Assembly: GCF_905220565.1 (NCBI RefSeq)
Contig: NC_059414.1
Coordinates: 5,516,001 to 5,580,000 of the forward strand
DNA length: 64,000 nt
Direction: 5' to 3'
From: Melitaea cinxia
Lineage: Eukaryota > Arthropoda > Insecta > Lepidoptera > Nymphalidae
Shown here: piece by piece, positions 1 to 12,700 of the stretch
Position numbering within the stretch: the first letter of the stretch is position 1
How the letters are laid out: every line of letters begins with the position of its first letter
Made by a program: the position numbers and the translations under genes
Notes under the pieces: model-generated
What the model was told of the DNA's origin: nothing
Database searches by the model: none
What the model saw: only the letters and a program-made list of their open reading frames with translations

Positions 1-266
1 CAAAAAATTGGAAGAGTGAGCTTTGTTGTACCGCAATAAGAATTTTGTGTATTCGAAATACTATTTGTACACTCCTACGTGTCATCCACTGTCTAGATAG
101 GGCAATATTGTCTACATTGGTGGTCATTATTGTATTCATATTAGGAGCTAAATTGCCGTGTAGATATTGCCTTGTTTACTTGTCCAAAGCAATACACTCC
201 ATATTTACATATGTCAAAGTACACAAACGTACAGTGACCGTCGACATTTAAGTTAAATATATACTT

Positions 267-478
267 TACTAGCTGTGCCCGCGGCTTCGCCCGCGTAGAA
301 ATCAGTGTGTCACAAAGTTTTCCCAGCAAACTTCCAGTGAAACTATTATCGAAATCGGCTTAGCCGTTCCGTAAACCTTTCTCTCCAAGCCCTCTCTCCA
401 TTGGTGAAATCGCATGAAAATCCGTTCAGTAGATTTTGAAGGAATCTTTCACATATACTTTTGAGGACTTTGTTTTAT
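267..478 (+). repeat. RTE-like non-LTR fragment (CTAGCTGTG head)
   Basis: The block opens with CTAGCTGTGCCCGCGGCTTC, a head shared by many dispersed lepidopteran repeats. It goes on with a conserved phrase (GAAATCGGCTTAGCCGTTCC, then AAAATCCGTTCAGTAG) seen in variant form in other copies here. It has no coding capacity. The RTE-like label is from memory. Only a short 3'-proximal piece is present, as usual for 5'-truncated retroelements. Confidence 0.65.
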
Positions 479-480
479 AA

Positions 481-1437
481 TACACTAACTGTCGCCTGCG
501 ACTACGTCCGCGTGGTTATGAAGATATGCATTACTATTAAGATGTTTAACGCAAATTATTTTTTTATTTCAGTCACTTGAAATACTTATCAAACTGAGTA
601 ACTTTTTAAAAGGCACAATTTAGTATAATTTAATAGTTATTTTTATAAAACCTCTCTATACACCACATTTTTAGTTTTATTTTCAGGCTGTATATGTTTC
701 ATACAAACTATCAACCCTAATTAAACCCTCTTAGCGGTGGAATATCGCAAAATCTGTTCTTAGCGGACGTCAACTAACTATAATCTACCTCCCTGCCTCA
801 TCTTTGTCCATCCTGGATGGATGGACCATCCAGCGGTTATTAAGTTCTCGTGATGAGTGAGTCAGTGACCTTTCTCTTATATATATATATAGATTACGAT
901 GTATTATTTGGACACCTTCTCGCTATCTATAGAGCATACATTTTAAATTTCTTTTACTCCTAAAACATAGGACTTTCATACAAACTTCCAACCCCCCGTT
1001 TTATCCCCTTAGGGGTCGAGTTTCGTAAAATCCGTTCTTAGCGGATCTCTACGCCCTATAAGGAGCCTTCCTGCCAAATTTCAAGTTTGTAGGTGTTATA
1101 GTTTCGGAGATTTCGTGATTTGTGAGTCAACGTACCATCCCCTGTTTTAACCCCAAAAAGGAGTTGATTTCTAAAGATACATTATTTGAACACTTTCTCA
1201 CCATCTATAGAGCATACATTTTAAATTTCAAATCTCGTACTTCAAAAACATAGGACTTTCATACAAACTTCCAACCCCCGTTTCACCCCCTTAGGGGTCG
1301 AGTTTCGTAAAATCCGTTCTTAGCGGATGTCTACGTCCTATAAGGAGCCTACCTGCCAAATTTCAAGTTTGTAGGTGTTATAGTTTCGGAGATTTCGTGA
1401 TGAGTGAGTGAACTTTCGCTTTTATATATATTATAGA
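481..1437 (+). repeat. RTE-like fragment with repeated tail units
   Basis: A diverged head at 481-520 (CTGCGACTACGTCCGCGTGG) is followed by three versions of one tail: a degenerate one at about 685-893, then 898-1134 and 1181-1437. Units 2 and 3 are in register with a 278-bp offset (ATTATTTG at 903 and 1181). They share CATACAAACTTCCAACCCCC, a TTAGGGGTCGAGTTTCGTAA block and a GTAGGTGTTATAGTTTCGGA block. Units 1 and 3 end in TATA-rich runs (about 879-892 and 1423-1437). Tandem tail units are odd for a simple retroelement copy and suggest local duplication or repeated insertion at one site. Confidence 0.7.
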
Positions 1438-2370
1438 TATACGCCGCCAATCATATATTGCTGTAATATTTAGTCCGCCATTCAAGTACAAAAATAATTC
1501 TGGCTTCCAGAGAAGTAAATTTCACAAACTTAGTTTCAAGATATTTAACTTTTATACGAAACTCAAAAATACCGCTAGACAATTACGAAGCAACATCAAA
1601 TTTGTTACAGTCAGATGGACACCAACAAAGGGACCACCATAACATTTGAAAGGGACTGATATCAAGGAAACTCTTATTAGCTCTCGAGTTAAATGAAAAC
1701 CGAATAAAAGAAGGGAGGATAAGGAGATATTCTCAAAAGCTTTGTAAACCGACAACCATGACACTTAACACACGCCTTCTGTCTGACCTTCATCTACATA
1801 CAGATAACAAAAGGTCGTGTCATACCAGAGGAACGATATGAATAAATGTGTACATTAAATCAGGATAAAATTGAATGGGAATATCAGCAAATTTAACAAA
1901 TTGAAACGTAAGTCAGTAGATACAAAATAACATGAAAAAAAGTTTAGTCATACATACATATACAACTGTACATATGTTATTAAAATAATGCCATATTTAT
2001 ACGATATTTAGAGTATTGTATAAAGCTTCATAAATTTAATAAATTATTACATTTAAGTAGCATTTTTGAGCTTAAGATTATGCGGGGAGGCCCTTAAACG
2101 ATATTATATATTCAATTCGTGAAATGGAGTGAACATAAATCTTGAGAGGTATTCGTAAATCAAACTTTTTGTCTCCGAATCTATAATTCAGGAATTCTGC
2201 GTGTGCTCAAGTTTGCCTTTATATACCATTAAGTACATAAATTTACTTCTCAAAGTGAAATTGTCATCAGTATTTATAGTATTTTTGTTAAAATTTAACT
2301 TAAATTCTGCTACCAAGTGAATAAAAGGTAGGTACATCTTTCATTTCGTAGTATATATTTTTTTATACAA
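1438..2370. other. AT-rich single-copy DNA, no gene seen
   Basis: I see no exon-like frame, RNA gene or known repeat. A 70-codon frame on the minus strand (1552-1764) has no recognisable domain. Confidence 0.5.
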
Positions 2371-2560
2371 TACTAACTGACCCCGCAAACATTGTTTTGC
2401 CATATATGATATTAACCCTCTCAAACCCCCTCCACCCCGCTTATAATTTAGGGGTATGAAAAAAAGATGTTGGCCGATTGTCAGTCCTACCTGATATGCA
2501 CACAAAATTTCATAAAAATCTGTCCAGCCGTTTCGGAAGAGAATTTTATATATAAGATGT
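2371..2560 (+). repeat. Short dispersed repeat, family B, copy 1
   Basis: It starts TACTAACTGACCCCGCAAAC, contains a C-rich run before TTATAATTTAGGGGTAT, then GATGTTGGCCGATT, and ends CAGCCGTTTCGGAAGAG plus TTTTATATATAAGAT. A second copy lies at 8754-8967 in the same orientation and matches over its whole length. An apparent minus-strand frame across it is an accident of the repeat. Confidence 0.8.
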
Positions 2561-2873
2561 AAGAAGTGCAAAGTTATAAGGTATACAATTATTAGAAAAA
2601 GCTCGTGAAATAACTATCAAATCTAAGCTGTTATAATAAAGTAATAAAACTCAGTACCTTACCCTCTTCAAATTAGTTTTATTCTACTTGGTTTTATGAA
2701 AATATGTATGACTTTTTTTATAGCCATCTTTTTAAGTTTTCGATTTCAATTGTTAATAATTTAAGTACTTCAACTGAAAATGATTTTTCAAATCGTTTCA
2801 TTTCATTTACCTTCTTATTGACATTCTGTTGAAATATTTAATAAACTGTTATCAGATCCATATGAATCCTTTA

Positions 2874-3003
2874 TTTAAAAAAAAAAAAAAAAACTTCTGC
2901 GACTATGACTATGGCTAAAACGCATGAGTACAAGCCATTTTTGGCGCGAACTTGTGGAGGCCTATGTCCAGTAGTGGACTGCGATAGACTGAAGTGATGA
3001 TAA
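2874..3003 (+). mobile_element. LINE 3' tail fragment with upstream A-run
   Basis: After an A-run at 2876-2893 the sequence carries GCGAACTTGTGGAGGCCTAT, then GTCCAGTAGTGGACTGCGAT and AGACTGAAGTGATGATAA. This is the 3' end of a widespread lepidopteran LINE. The fragment at 36829-37151 (minus) ends in nearly the same words, so the two are one family. Only the last 100 bp or so is present, consistent with severe 5' truncation. Confidence 0.75.
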
Positions 3004-3871
3004 TTAAAACTTCTGCGATCAAATATGTATTTATATTGTAATATATTTTCTTTCCAATTCAATCGCATCGTTAACTCTCTCACGACAAAAATAAAAATGT
3101 CCAGTTTTATTCGGGATAAACCTGGACGAGAAAGACCTTGTTTCCAGAAATCGATGTGACTTACCGAATCATGTAACGCACACCTATACAGTTTACGCTT
3201 CAATAAACACCAATGACTGTTGATATAGCTTCTTTTGTCTTAAATATATGAGGATCAAATCTATCTAACACTTTTAAATACTACTACCTATTCAATTATT
3301 GAAATTTAATATCATCAAAAGTTTTGCAACAAAAATGTAAGCTGTTGCGCGAAAAACTACACAACATAAAAACGGTCGCCTAGTGAAATTCTTTGAGATT
3401 GAATGATTTATTTGCTCCGTGGAGGAGGACCGACGTCGAAAGGGTGTATTTTATTTGTCGTAAAGTACTTTACGAGTTCTTCTCGTTTCTAGGAGTCAGC
3501 CCTACCTGCCCATCTCGGACTCGATCTATACAGCCAATAAACCCAATCTTTATATTGTGCGAATGTGTTTCTTTTCATCAGACCCCAAGGTGTTTTCAAT
3601 TTCGTCGTGAAAAATAAGTAGACTTCGTATGATGGAATTTAATAATGGCAACGCAATAACACCTTCAGAAATTCCGAAATCGGAAATTAAATACGTTCAT
3701 TTTGTTATTGCGTTGTGTGATTTTCTTTCGACCCTTAAATTCAATAAAACGATGCATTAGTTTGATAATTTTAAAAGATAAATTTATCAAACACATTAGT
3801 GGTTTAAGTATTTGCAGGCTGTATTTTTAGATCAAATTACCGTATGATAGTATTATGAATAAGGACACTTG
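3004..3871. other. AT-rich DNA, no gene seen
   Basis: There is no recognisable gene or repeat. Small open frames at 3393-3617 (plus) and 2871-3203 (minus) lack any domain, and the latter runs into the LINE tail. Confidence 0.5.
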
Positions 3872-4266
3872 CGGTCTTACTTATAAACGTTTCTTAATTT
3901 TTAATCAATTGCTTAGCAACGGATTAGCAAAAACCTCACTTATAAACACTATTTAGCGTTAAGAAGTCGTTAAGTAGTGTTTAAATAGCCGTCAAATTTA
4001 AACACTGCCGAGGCATAGTTTAACTCCTGCTAAGCGGCAAGATGGCGGATTTCACATAAATCAGCTGTTCTATTGTGACGTTTGATCTACTACTTGCGTG
4101 TGTTTGTTAGAAAAAAAAATTATCATTCTCTGTTCGTTTCTTAACTAAGTAACAGCTAATCAACGTTTATAAGTAAACAAAAGTTAAACATGGATTTGTA
4201 GCTTATGAGCGGTTTAACTAAGCGGTGGCTAAGTATTGCTTAGCGAGATTTTTATAAGTAAGACCG
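3872..4266. mobile_element. Non-autonomous TIR transposon (MITE), 395 bp
   Basis: The ends are perfect 16-bp inverted repeats: CGGTCTTACTTATAAA at 3872-3887 and its complement at 4251-4266. TTG lies directly outside both ends (3869-3871 and 4267-4269), giving a 3-bp target duplication as in PIF/Harbinger elements. The interior carries more copies of the ACTTATAAAC motif (about 3938-3949 and, inverted, 4165-4176) and several GCTTAGC/GCTAAGC words, as expected of subterminal binding sites. There is no transposase frame, so movement would have needed an enzyme supplied in trans. The superfamily is an inference from duplication length. Confidence 0.85.
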
Positions 4267-5947
4267 TTGAGGTCGATATTTCCAACTTAATTTTGTGGGA
4301 TATAAAGAAACAGCGTTATAGCGAAAATATTTCTAATTACCCCATCTCTCTGAAATCTATACAAAGTGTCTGGACCAGCAGCGTATGGGATTGTTTTAGA
4401 TGTTTTGTTTCGTTGGCTGCGCTCACGTGATAAATAACTGGAAGCTGAAAATTTAAATTTGCGTCCCGACAGCATTATTGTGATAATATTGTAAATATTT
4501 TTAGTTGAGGTAAAGTTTTGCGCGCCATATTTTTTAATTTTGTTCGTTGGTTGTTCATGTAGTTGTATTAAATTTTTTAACATTATTTTAAAAAAATGTA
4601 ACAATTTTATTATCGTACCTTTTTAGCAAAATAATGATACAGACTCATCATCATCATTTTTAGTGTATTATAATATAGCTGTAACTACGTAACTAATGTG
4701 TTTTTTTTAAATCTACTATTAAGATTAATGTAGCTATACGTCAAATTTTCTTTTTTAATATTAAGTGATTGCAATAGAGGTAGGTTTGTAATTTAACTCG
4801 GTCTAAATAAGACACAAGAAACATAAATATCGTGCAGTTATCTTTTGCAAACACTCGAGTACTTAACCGCGTAAGGGTGCCACGTTACCGTTACCGTCTA
4901 CCGTGTCAACATAACGCTGATCAAGAAAATGGACTCCATATACAAAGTTATAACTTTTAATGATAGTTATTCCTTACGAGTCATACATTGGTATTTCTCA
5001 AAGCGATTCACGATCACCTCTATATACAAAAGCGGTAGTGTAACTCGAAGTTTTTTAAAATGTCGTTGATAAGTAAACTAACCGGGCTTTCAATTAAGGG
5101 TCATTATATTTAATATCTCAGAAGTGTCACAACTTAAATTAAAAGTTACTTTTTTGATAAATTTCAAAGGATTCATAAAATTAATACGAAGAACGTAAAG
5201 TATTGTACACTGATACTATATAACTTAATTTACCTTTACATTAACTATGTAACTATATAATGTGTGTTAACGTAACTATGTAACTTAATTTACCTTTGTC
5301 AAAAGCACATCTGTAGAACAAACTTTAAAGAACATTATGAGTTAATAATTTCAATGTTCAATACATTTAAAAACTAATAAACTTAACACATGAGGTTTCA
5401 ATGAATAGTGGGGAAATGACACGTGCGTTCCTCTCATTATCCACTTATTATTTTTGACTCATTCTTCTCCATTAACTCGAGTCAATGACACAAGCCAACA
5501 AAAATATCTAATTAAGCACGTCACATTTAACATCCCATAATTTTAATTAAGCTTAAAATTTTATTTCGTAACTGAGCCTCATTCTGAGCTGTAACAGATC
5601 ATTTCACACCACGCGTCACTTACCAAACTTAATTTGCTTAGACATCCTCTGTAATTAATTACGAAAACAACCATTTCTAAATAGTTCTGTTTGCTTAGTT
5701 CGCTATGATGGATGATCCGTTGACATCTTACAAATTGTGTTTTGAGCTTTACAGCGTATGGAATAGGGGCGTGTTGGTGATGCACTCAACATATTATAAA
5801 GAGTCAATGTTGTTTTGTCCATTTTGTTAAGTGATGGTCTTAATTGATTATGGTGTAATGGATCGAATGGTAATGAGGATGCATTCTCGATTTTTGACTG
5901 ACCACGACAAAAACGGATAATAATTTTCGAGTATATTTACTTATGAG
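4267..5947. other. AT-rich DNA with a two-copy 60-bp tandem duplication
   Basis: I see no gene. At about 5215-5297 the phrase AACTTAATTTACCTTT occurs twice exactly 60 bp apart (5222 and 5282), with similar flanking TAACTATGTAAC words, a recent two-unit tandem duplication. The rest is unremarkable. A minus-strand frame at 4287-4604 (105 codons) has no domain. Confidence 0.5.
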
Positions 5948-6330
5948 TAACTGTACCCGCGACTTCGTTCCACTACCCAGCAGTGGGATGTCACAAGCTG
6001 AATCGTCGCTATCGTATTTACTATTAATATATTTTATTTTATATATATATATTTTTAATTAATAAACTCTTTGAGATTTTAGTTTATTTTGCTCGCAAGC
6101 ATTGTCCTATTAAATAGAAAAATGATTAGTTAACTTGCACGCAGTAAACGTGTAATTTTTTTTAGTTCCGGGATAAAAAATAAACTATATTGTGGCTTCA
6201 CAACATCCTCTATCTATCAGTGATACTCACATAAAAATCGATTCAGCCGTTCGGAGATTCGCCTGGACGAATAGAAAGACAGACAGACAAAAATTTTACA
6301 ATCGTTTGTTTGTGTTTTAGCATCGTATAA
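5948..6330 (+). repeat. RTE-like fragment interrupted by SINE-tail sequence
   Basis: The head AACTGTACCCGCGACTTCGT at about 5950 is broken by CCCAGCAGTGGGATGTCACA (from 5977) plus AGCTG, which is SINE 3'-tail sequence. The RTE-like body resumes downstream: AAAAATCGATTCAGCCGTTC, a (GACA)n tract and AAAAATTTTACAATCG. The copy is composite, from insertion or recombination between two families. Confidence 0.6.
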
Positions 6331-6520
6331 ATAGAACTCGTGTACTTGAAAAACACAGTTATTTCGAAATCACAGACACGCTTCAATTTCATTAAATGTA
6401 TGATGAGAGGTATAGGTACTGGATTAAATTTTAATTTTTACTAAAACATGATGTGAAAAGGCAATTCAACTTTGAAAGAATGTAATATTTTTATTTAAGG
6501 CATATTTTCACTTTATTCTT

Positions 6521-6725
6521 TACTAGCGACCCGCTCTATTAGCTTCGTACGGGTGCAAAAACTATCAGTGTTCCTCTACTATATTATGCACTTATTATAC
6601 ATATAAACCTTCCTCTCGAATCACTCTATTTACTTAAGAAAATCGCATCAAAATTTGTTGCGTAGTTTTAAAGATCTAAGCATACAGACAGCGCGAAACG
6701 ATTTTGTTTTATACTATGTAATGAT
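6521..6725 (+). repeat. Short dispersed repeat, family C, copy 1
   Basis: Its start is TACTAGCGACCCGCTC and its body contains CTATCAGTGTTCCTCTACTA. It ends with GTTGCGTAGTTTTAAAGA, CATACAGACAGCG, a GATTTTGTTTTATACTATG-type block and TAATGAT. A second, longer copy is at 61237-61529, same orientation. It is non-coding; I recall similar sequences as RTE-type tails in Lepidoptera. Confidence 0.75.
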
Positions 6726-7261
6726 AAGCCCTATTTAAGAACATCAGTTATCTTGTAACACGTGTTTATTTTACGTGTATAGCCATGTATAACAAGCAAT
6801 ATAAACATTTTCATTACTATTTACTATATAAAATAAAACAACAAAGTAAATAACGTAAAACAAATACATAAAGTAGATTTTTTGAAGTCGGTTAAAACAT
6901 TTCCAGTGATTAGTTGCCATTATAATCAAAAAATCATTACATTAATCAGATTAATGTAATTACAACTACAAAACATTGTCACGGAAACACGAAAATAATT
7001 AATAATAAAACACCTAACCGCCGTCTGTTGCGCCACCCACGCATTTTTTTCAATTATGCGTCACGACACTCCCAAATAATTTTGTATGCATCTCCATATA
7101 TTACACAAGCTTCCGGGACTGTGTTCAGGTAGATAGAGACAAATAAAAAATGATAGAACGGACCGAATAAGAAGATTATGGATAATTGACTATTTCATGT
7201 TTATTATTTTCGAAAAAATTCTACCTTTATACGGTGGTCTTTTTTTTGGAGTACAAACAAT

Positions 7262-7355
7262 TGTCAAGTTCACCTGATAGTAAGCGGTTGCTATAGTTTA
7301 TGGACATCAGCAATAATACTAGGGGCGTCATAAGGGCGTTACCGATCCTACAGCC
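7262..7355 (+). repeat. Dispersed repeat, family D, degenerate copy
   Basis: TCACCTGATAGTAAGCGGTTG, TGGACATCAGCAATA, then GGGCGTTACCGATCCTACAG match in order the better copy at 45611-45850 (CTCACCTGATGGTAAGCGAT and GTGCGTTGCCCACCCTAT). Such blocks are very common in Lepidoptera. The class is not certain from this fragment. Confidence 0.6.
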
Positions 7356-8566
7356 TTTTTTTTTATTCCAACACCTGTCATGTCCTTTATTTAAGAAAAA
7401 AATAAGATGTAATTTTCACACATACTAGGTTTCGTATATTTGTAAATATTTTAATTTTTATTCTGTTACAGTCTAGCAGCGGATGGATACAGTATACCTT
7501 ACGTAGTTTCAGATAAAAAAGTTTATTTTTTATCTTTTATATTTTATATCAAGTCATATCAAAGTGTGTCAATAAAACTTTAAAATATAAAAATTACAGG
7601 TTAAAGCAAAATCAAATACACAATTTGTCAAGTCGGGTATAATAATATATAGAACCAACTTGTGTTGTGATATATAAAAAGGATATTCGATGACATTATA
7701 AGATCCTACGACCTGGAGCAACACGATTCTAATGATCTTTAGCGAGGTAACGCTGGTCGGTAACATAAACATATTATTGGGTTATATGACTCGCTAATAC
7801 TAAGAAATAATAGTCAATTATTCTATAGAACAATTCCCTTAAAGTTTCTCTATTTAGTATTAATGATTCTGCGAATATTGAATACTGAATATGAAAAAAA
7901 TTATATGTATATGTATATGGAGTAAAAATTGTAATCGGTCGATGTATGTGATGTGATGAAAGATATGTATTTAGGAGAAACGTATCATTGGTATTATTTA
8001 AGAGCACAATGCTGTGTTTGTTACGGCATCATGTTAAATATACTACACGAAATTGAATAAGATTGTCGCATTCACGTCATGTTGTGGTGATCTTGAATGT
8101 CTAAACTAAAATCTACTAATCTTATATAGGTTACACTTTGTGTAGTTATCACACAATAAACATTTGTAGTTAAATAGTAATGAAGTCGTTATGTACGTAT
8201 TATCGAAGGGTAAAGCTAAAACCGCAAGTAACAGCTAGTTTGAAATATAACAAAAAATCGTGACACGAGCTCAAGTAACCCCATTCATATATGTATTTAT
8301 CAATTAATATTAATGCTTCGTGATCATGCACTGTCTATATGAATAAACATCATCAGTGTTACTTAATAAACATGAATGAAGCGAATTACTTAATAACACA
8401 CTATGAATGAAGCGAAAATTGAAACTACTACACATAAACATATTGAATATCTTTCAATGATGAATAAATTATCGACACCATTATTGACACATAACAATAA
8501 AAACAGGATTATATTTTTTTTATTATCATTAATAAATAAAATTATTTGCATATAGTATAAACGTAT
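7356..8566. other. AT-rich DNA with a short tandem duplication
   Basis: There is no gene signal. At 8361-8420 the words ACTTAATAA and TGAATGAAGCGAA recur in the same order about 30 bp apart, a two-unit tandem duplication. Frames at 7569-7772 and 7774-8007 (minus) are AT-rich and domainless. Confidence 0.45.
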
Positions 8567-8700
8567 TAAGGACCCCCACTAGGATGTCAAACTTGTTTCT
8601 GGGGTTCAGAAACATACGTAACATACAAGCAGAAACAAACATACAACAAATATTTGTAGTGAGCGGGATTTAACCCGCGACCGTTAGCACATCAACCAAT
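8567..8700 (-). mobile_element. tRNA-derived SINE, second subfamily, partial
   Basis: Read on the minus strand there is a Pol III B box region (GCGGGTTAAATCCCGC, where the usual GGTTCGATCC is mutated). A TTTGTT-rich linker, GTTTCTGAACCCC and a divergent 3' part follow. The same order (tRNA head, then TTTCTGAACCCCC) occurs at 26029-26222, which defines a subfamily distinct from the GAGGCCTATG-tailed SINEs. The A box end is lost. Confidence 0.65.
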
Positions 8701-8753
8701 TGCTTTCTTTACTTCGCAAATTTTAACTCAAATATCCGAATTTTTTATATGAC

Positions 8754-8967
8754 TACTAGCTGACCCCGCAAACGTTGTTTTGCCATATATGTTATTAACT
8801 CCCTTAATCCCCCCCCCCCCCTCCTTTATAACTTAGGGGTATAAAAAATAGATGTTGGCCGATTCTCAGAACCCGATATGCACACAAAACTTCATAAAAA
8901 TCGATCCAGCCGTTTCGGAAGAGTATTTTAACTAACATTGTGACACGAGAATTTTATATATAAGATT
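8754..8967 (+). repeat. Short dispersed repeat, family B, copy 2
   Basis: It begins TACTAGCTGACCCCGCAAAC and has a long C-run (about 8809-8821) at the place where copy 1 has a mixed C-rich stretch. It then has GATGTTGGCCGATTCTCAGA and CAGCCGTTTCGGAAGAG, and ends TTTTATATATAAGATT. An extra phrase, AACTAACATTGTGACACGAG, near the end is absent from copy 1. Confidence 0.8.
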
Positions 8968-9640
8968 AATGTGAAAGCTGAAAAAATGGCATATCTTTAA
9001 AGCTTTAAGTATTAAAGAAATTAAATGTCTAATGTCAATACAAACTTTTATAACGAAAAATAATATCCCAAAGGATATAAAAAAAAAATATCTATTATCA
9101 ATATTATGTTTATTAAAATTAATCTCCCCAAGAGATGTATCATATTAATTAAATTGTTATAAGCGAAAATATTGGCAAAACTCGTAAATAATATAAATAG
9201 GAACATTCATAACAGCCTGGCCTTGAATCAAATATTATAAACGAATTACAAGCAATGAACATAAATAAATATTACATAAACATTTGTATTAATTATTGTA
9301 TTACGTGAGAATTATCATTATCGTAATATAACGGAATGCCCCGTGGGCGTCTCGCGGTGCTCGAGTAAATCCCGAAAATGATTTAGATATGATTTACTAT
9401 GGAATACGCAATTTTCTGAATTAACGAACAATAAGCGATTTTCGTGAAAAGGATTTAGATTACTTTTATGAGTACATAAAATTTACAGAATGAGTCTACA
9501 ATTAAAATACAATAATGTCATCATGGTTGATTTGTAGAGGTATCAATGATCAAGTTGCTTTTTAAATTCGGAGGTTTTTATATCAGACTTTATAACAGCA
9601 GCACCTTATATAATACTAATATAGCGTGCTATTAAATAGT
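8968..9640. other. AT-rich DNA, no gene seen
   Basis: Nothing is recognisable. A short GC-richer patch lies at about 9335-9375. Confidence 0.45.
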
Positions 9641-9746
9641 GCCGCCAACCCGCATTGGAGCAGCGTGGTGGATTTAGCTCTCATCCTTCTACTGCATGGA
9701 GAAAGAGGCCTATGCCCAGTAGTGGGATATTACAGGCTGAAGCGAA
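9641..9746 (+). mobile_element. tRNA-derived SINE, 3' part only
   Basis: CGCCAACCCGCATTGGAGCA, GCGTGGTGGATTTAGCTC, GAGGCCTATGCCCAGTAGTG and GGATATTACAGGCTGAAGCG match the 3' half of the full element at 40172-40521. The tRNA head and middle are missing, as expected of 5'-truncated reverse transcription. Confidence 0.85.
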
Positions 9747-12700
9747 ATAGTGGTTATAAATCTTACAATTGTAAGTTATAGTTAAGATAGAGCACAGTAC
9801 GTAATACCTCGTACAAGATTTGGAGTAGTTTGACTGGCAAAGTACCTCAACCTTAGAGAAGACCACAGCCAAATATACTACTTTCGAGTAATGTTGAGTT
9901 CCTGTGGTGAGTAAGGCTAAAGTTCCTAGAAAGGGACTGGGATTATCTTGGTGTTGGCGCGTCAATTTTATGGTGACCGCTTACTAATAGGCAATCCTAG
10001 TGGTAAAAAAAGTAATAATATGTATGTCTCTCACTCTCAACACTCTCCATATGTGGTTCTGTCACGTTCATTTCGTACCTAAAGGCAAACGAACTCACGG
10101 AATTCATCCATCAGTCATTGGGAATTAAATATAACCTTGGTCGTGACACAGCTTAAGGCTCTCAAGAAAATTAACAAAAAACATAAACGTCTAAGTGGAA
10201 GTTTGAGTACTCGACAAACTTTTATTCCTGAGGTAAATTATATTACGAGTCAACCTTATTTGTTCTACGACTTATGTATGGATGTAGACTTTATTAATAT
10301 TTGAAAAGTACCCTCAACTCAATTCACGTGAAGTTTGGTTTTCAACCAATTCGGAAAAAGAAAGTCCTATTGTATTGTGTAAAGGGATTCTTTTATTAGA
10401 CCAAAATACAAGGGTATAACACAAATTGTGTGTAATAGGGAATAGTTTTAAAAAAATGTTTTAATCTATACATTAGTAGTGCCTACGCGAGAACGTGTCG
10501 TGTGAGCCTTTGGTAAACAGCTGAATCCAACTATGCGGTGTACTATGCTTACAAGCGTGCGGACGAATTGTGTACGAATTCTGGCTTATAATGAATAGTT
10601 TTGTATGTTTTAGAGTTGTTCTTTCTTACATTACAAAATATAAAAACGTATTTATTTTTAAAAAGGTTAAAAATACTTAAAAAAGCCAATACGTAGTACT
10701 TTAATGGTTAAAAAAAAAAACGAAAAATGGACCATCTGTTAATAATCCTCATTTTGCCTCTAATCATATATTATAAAAAACTTAAGTGTAATCAAGACGA
10801 CATCAACTGACAATGAACCGTAGGATAAAAAGATATCATTGCGTGTATAATTTAAACTCACGCCTTAAATCGGAAAACTGAGAGCGTATTTAAATTGAAC
10901 CTAAAAATAATTGTCTGTTCAGCTCTTTACCTATAGAGCACAAGCACATCGGAATTAAACACCAACAATAGATGCATTGTACTATTATTGTTGCAATCTT
11001 TTAATTACCTATTTAAATTAAAGAAAACAATGGCCAACATAAGAATAACAAAGTGACTAACGAATACACTTAATGTCCTATCTGTTAAAACAAATGTTTG
11101 CGACATGGGTACATACCAAACGTGCAATGTAAACAAAAAAATATTTAAGATAGTAAAACTCTAAAAGGTGCTGGATACGAAATAAGCGAAATAGCTGTTT
11201 AGACGCTCGTGAAAACATAAAAGTAAAATCGTTTTAGCATACATTACTACTGCTGCGGTTTGAGCGGTAAATCTCACGTTTTATCTCATCTATCTATTTG
11301 GATACCTATATTTGGATTAGAATACCGCAGAGGAAATGAGGATTTTGTGACCGAATTAGTATAAACCTTACGCAAATAAAATGGTAGTGACAAGCGCGTA
11401 CTCGTCAAAGTGATGGGTTACGAAACGTTACGATTCCTCGATTAATTTAATGAAAGGTTAGAATTGGTTACTTTTTAAGTATAAAGTTATACATTCCTTT
11501 ATTATGTAATCAATTGTTGGGTATTAGTTCAGTTGAGGATTAACATAAAGTTGCAGGACAATGTTACAGGAATGTATAATAATAACAATGTGTAGTGCTA
11601 GCTTACCTTGACCAGTTTTCTATTATCTACTAAATTTTTTGGTAAAAAAACTCCTTATATTTCGAAGGGTATGCTCTGGTAGGGGACCCACCCACATTAA
11701 TAGCAGCGGTAGGTTTTATGTCGATGTCGTGGAACACTTAATCTACATAACGGTTTGGGTAATGTCGGGAGCTGGATGTGAGGTCGGCACTGCCATAACG
11801 TACAATGTATAGCTTAAATTCCATGTGGAATGTTATGCAACGAGTTTTGGATAGAAATTCCCAGAATAGAATCAAGCACTGTATGTACAATGTTGTTAAA
11901 CTTCAAGAGTTCAATTGTGAACAGATTGTCGCAAATAAACCTGTAAGCACGCTTCCAAGTTTTCTTTCGATATTGTTTGTCAGGATTCGTACAATTGTTA
12001 GATTTTTTTTTATTTCTTATATATAAAACTTCGTAACAAACGTTAACAAAGTGAAATAACCGACTACCTATAATATTGTCACCTATTTTATTATCTTATA
12101 AATAACTGTTTGTGAAATAAATTTAAATAGAATGTTACTAAAAAGTTCAGTCGACATTTGATTGACGTCGTCCTGCAAACACTATTACGCTATAAATATT
12201 TTTTTCAATACTGCCACGAAATTCCGTGGAACACTACGCACTTTGACTATAAATCGTATTCACACCCGGCACGCCGACACATATCTGCACGTCACTTATG
12301 ACATATGCAAATGTAATACCAATACGTATTAATATCACGAATGTTCTTTACACAAATATATTAGATATTTTTACATTATGATTCACACATATTTTTAATC
12401 ATTTTTTTTTTCAAAATGTGGATCGTGACCCCCAGAGGAGTTAAGAGTTTTTATTAGGGAGGTCGCGAGTAGATTATATGACAAATATAAAATTTCAATA
12501 AGAATTTTGTCTGTTCATTATTGGAAACTGACGTAAATTGTTATTTAGGTTTTACTCTAGGATCTTAGGTTAAGGCCAAAATATGCTAGGGGAGTTTGAA
12601 AAACATTATATTAGATATTTTATAATAATTTTCATTATTTACCTATCGTATAAAATATTTATAAATATTTCATTGTTAAGACAAATAGTATCGATTATCA

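Noticed and set aside
9960..10000. Possible minus-strand family D piece (GACCGCTTACTAATAGGC)
   Set aside because: Too short and too diverged to separate from chance.
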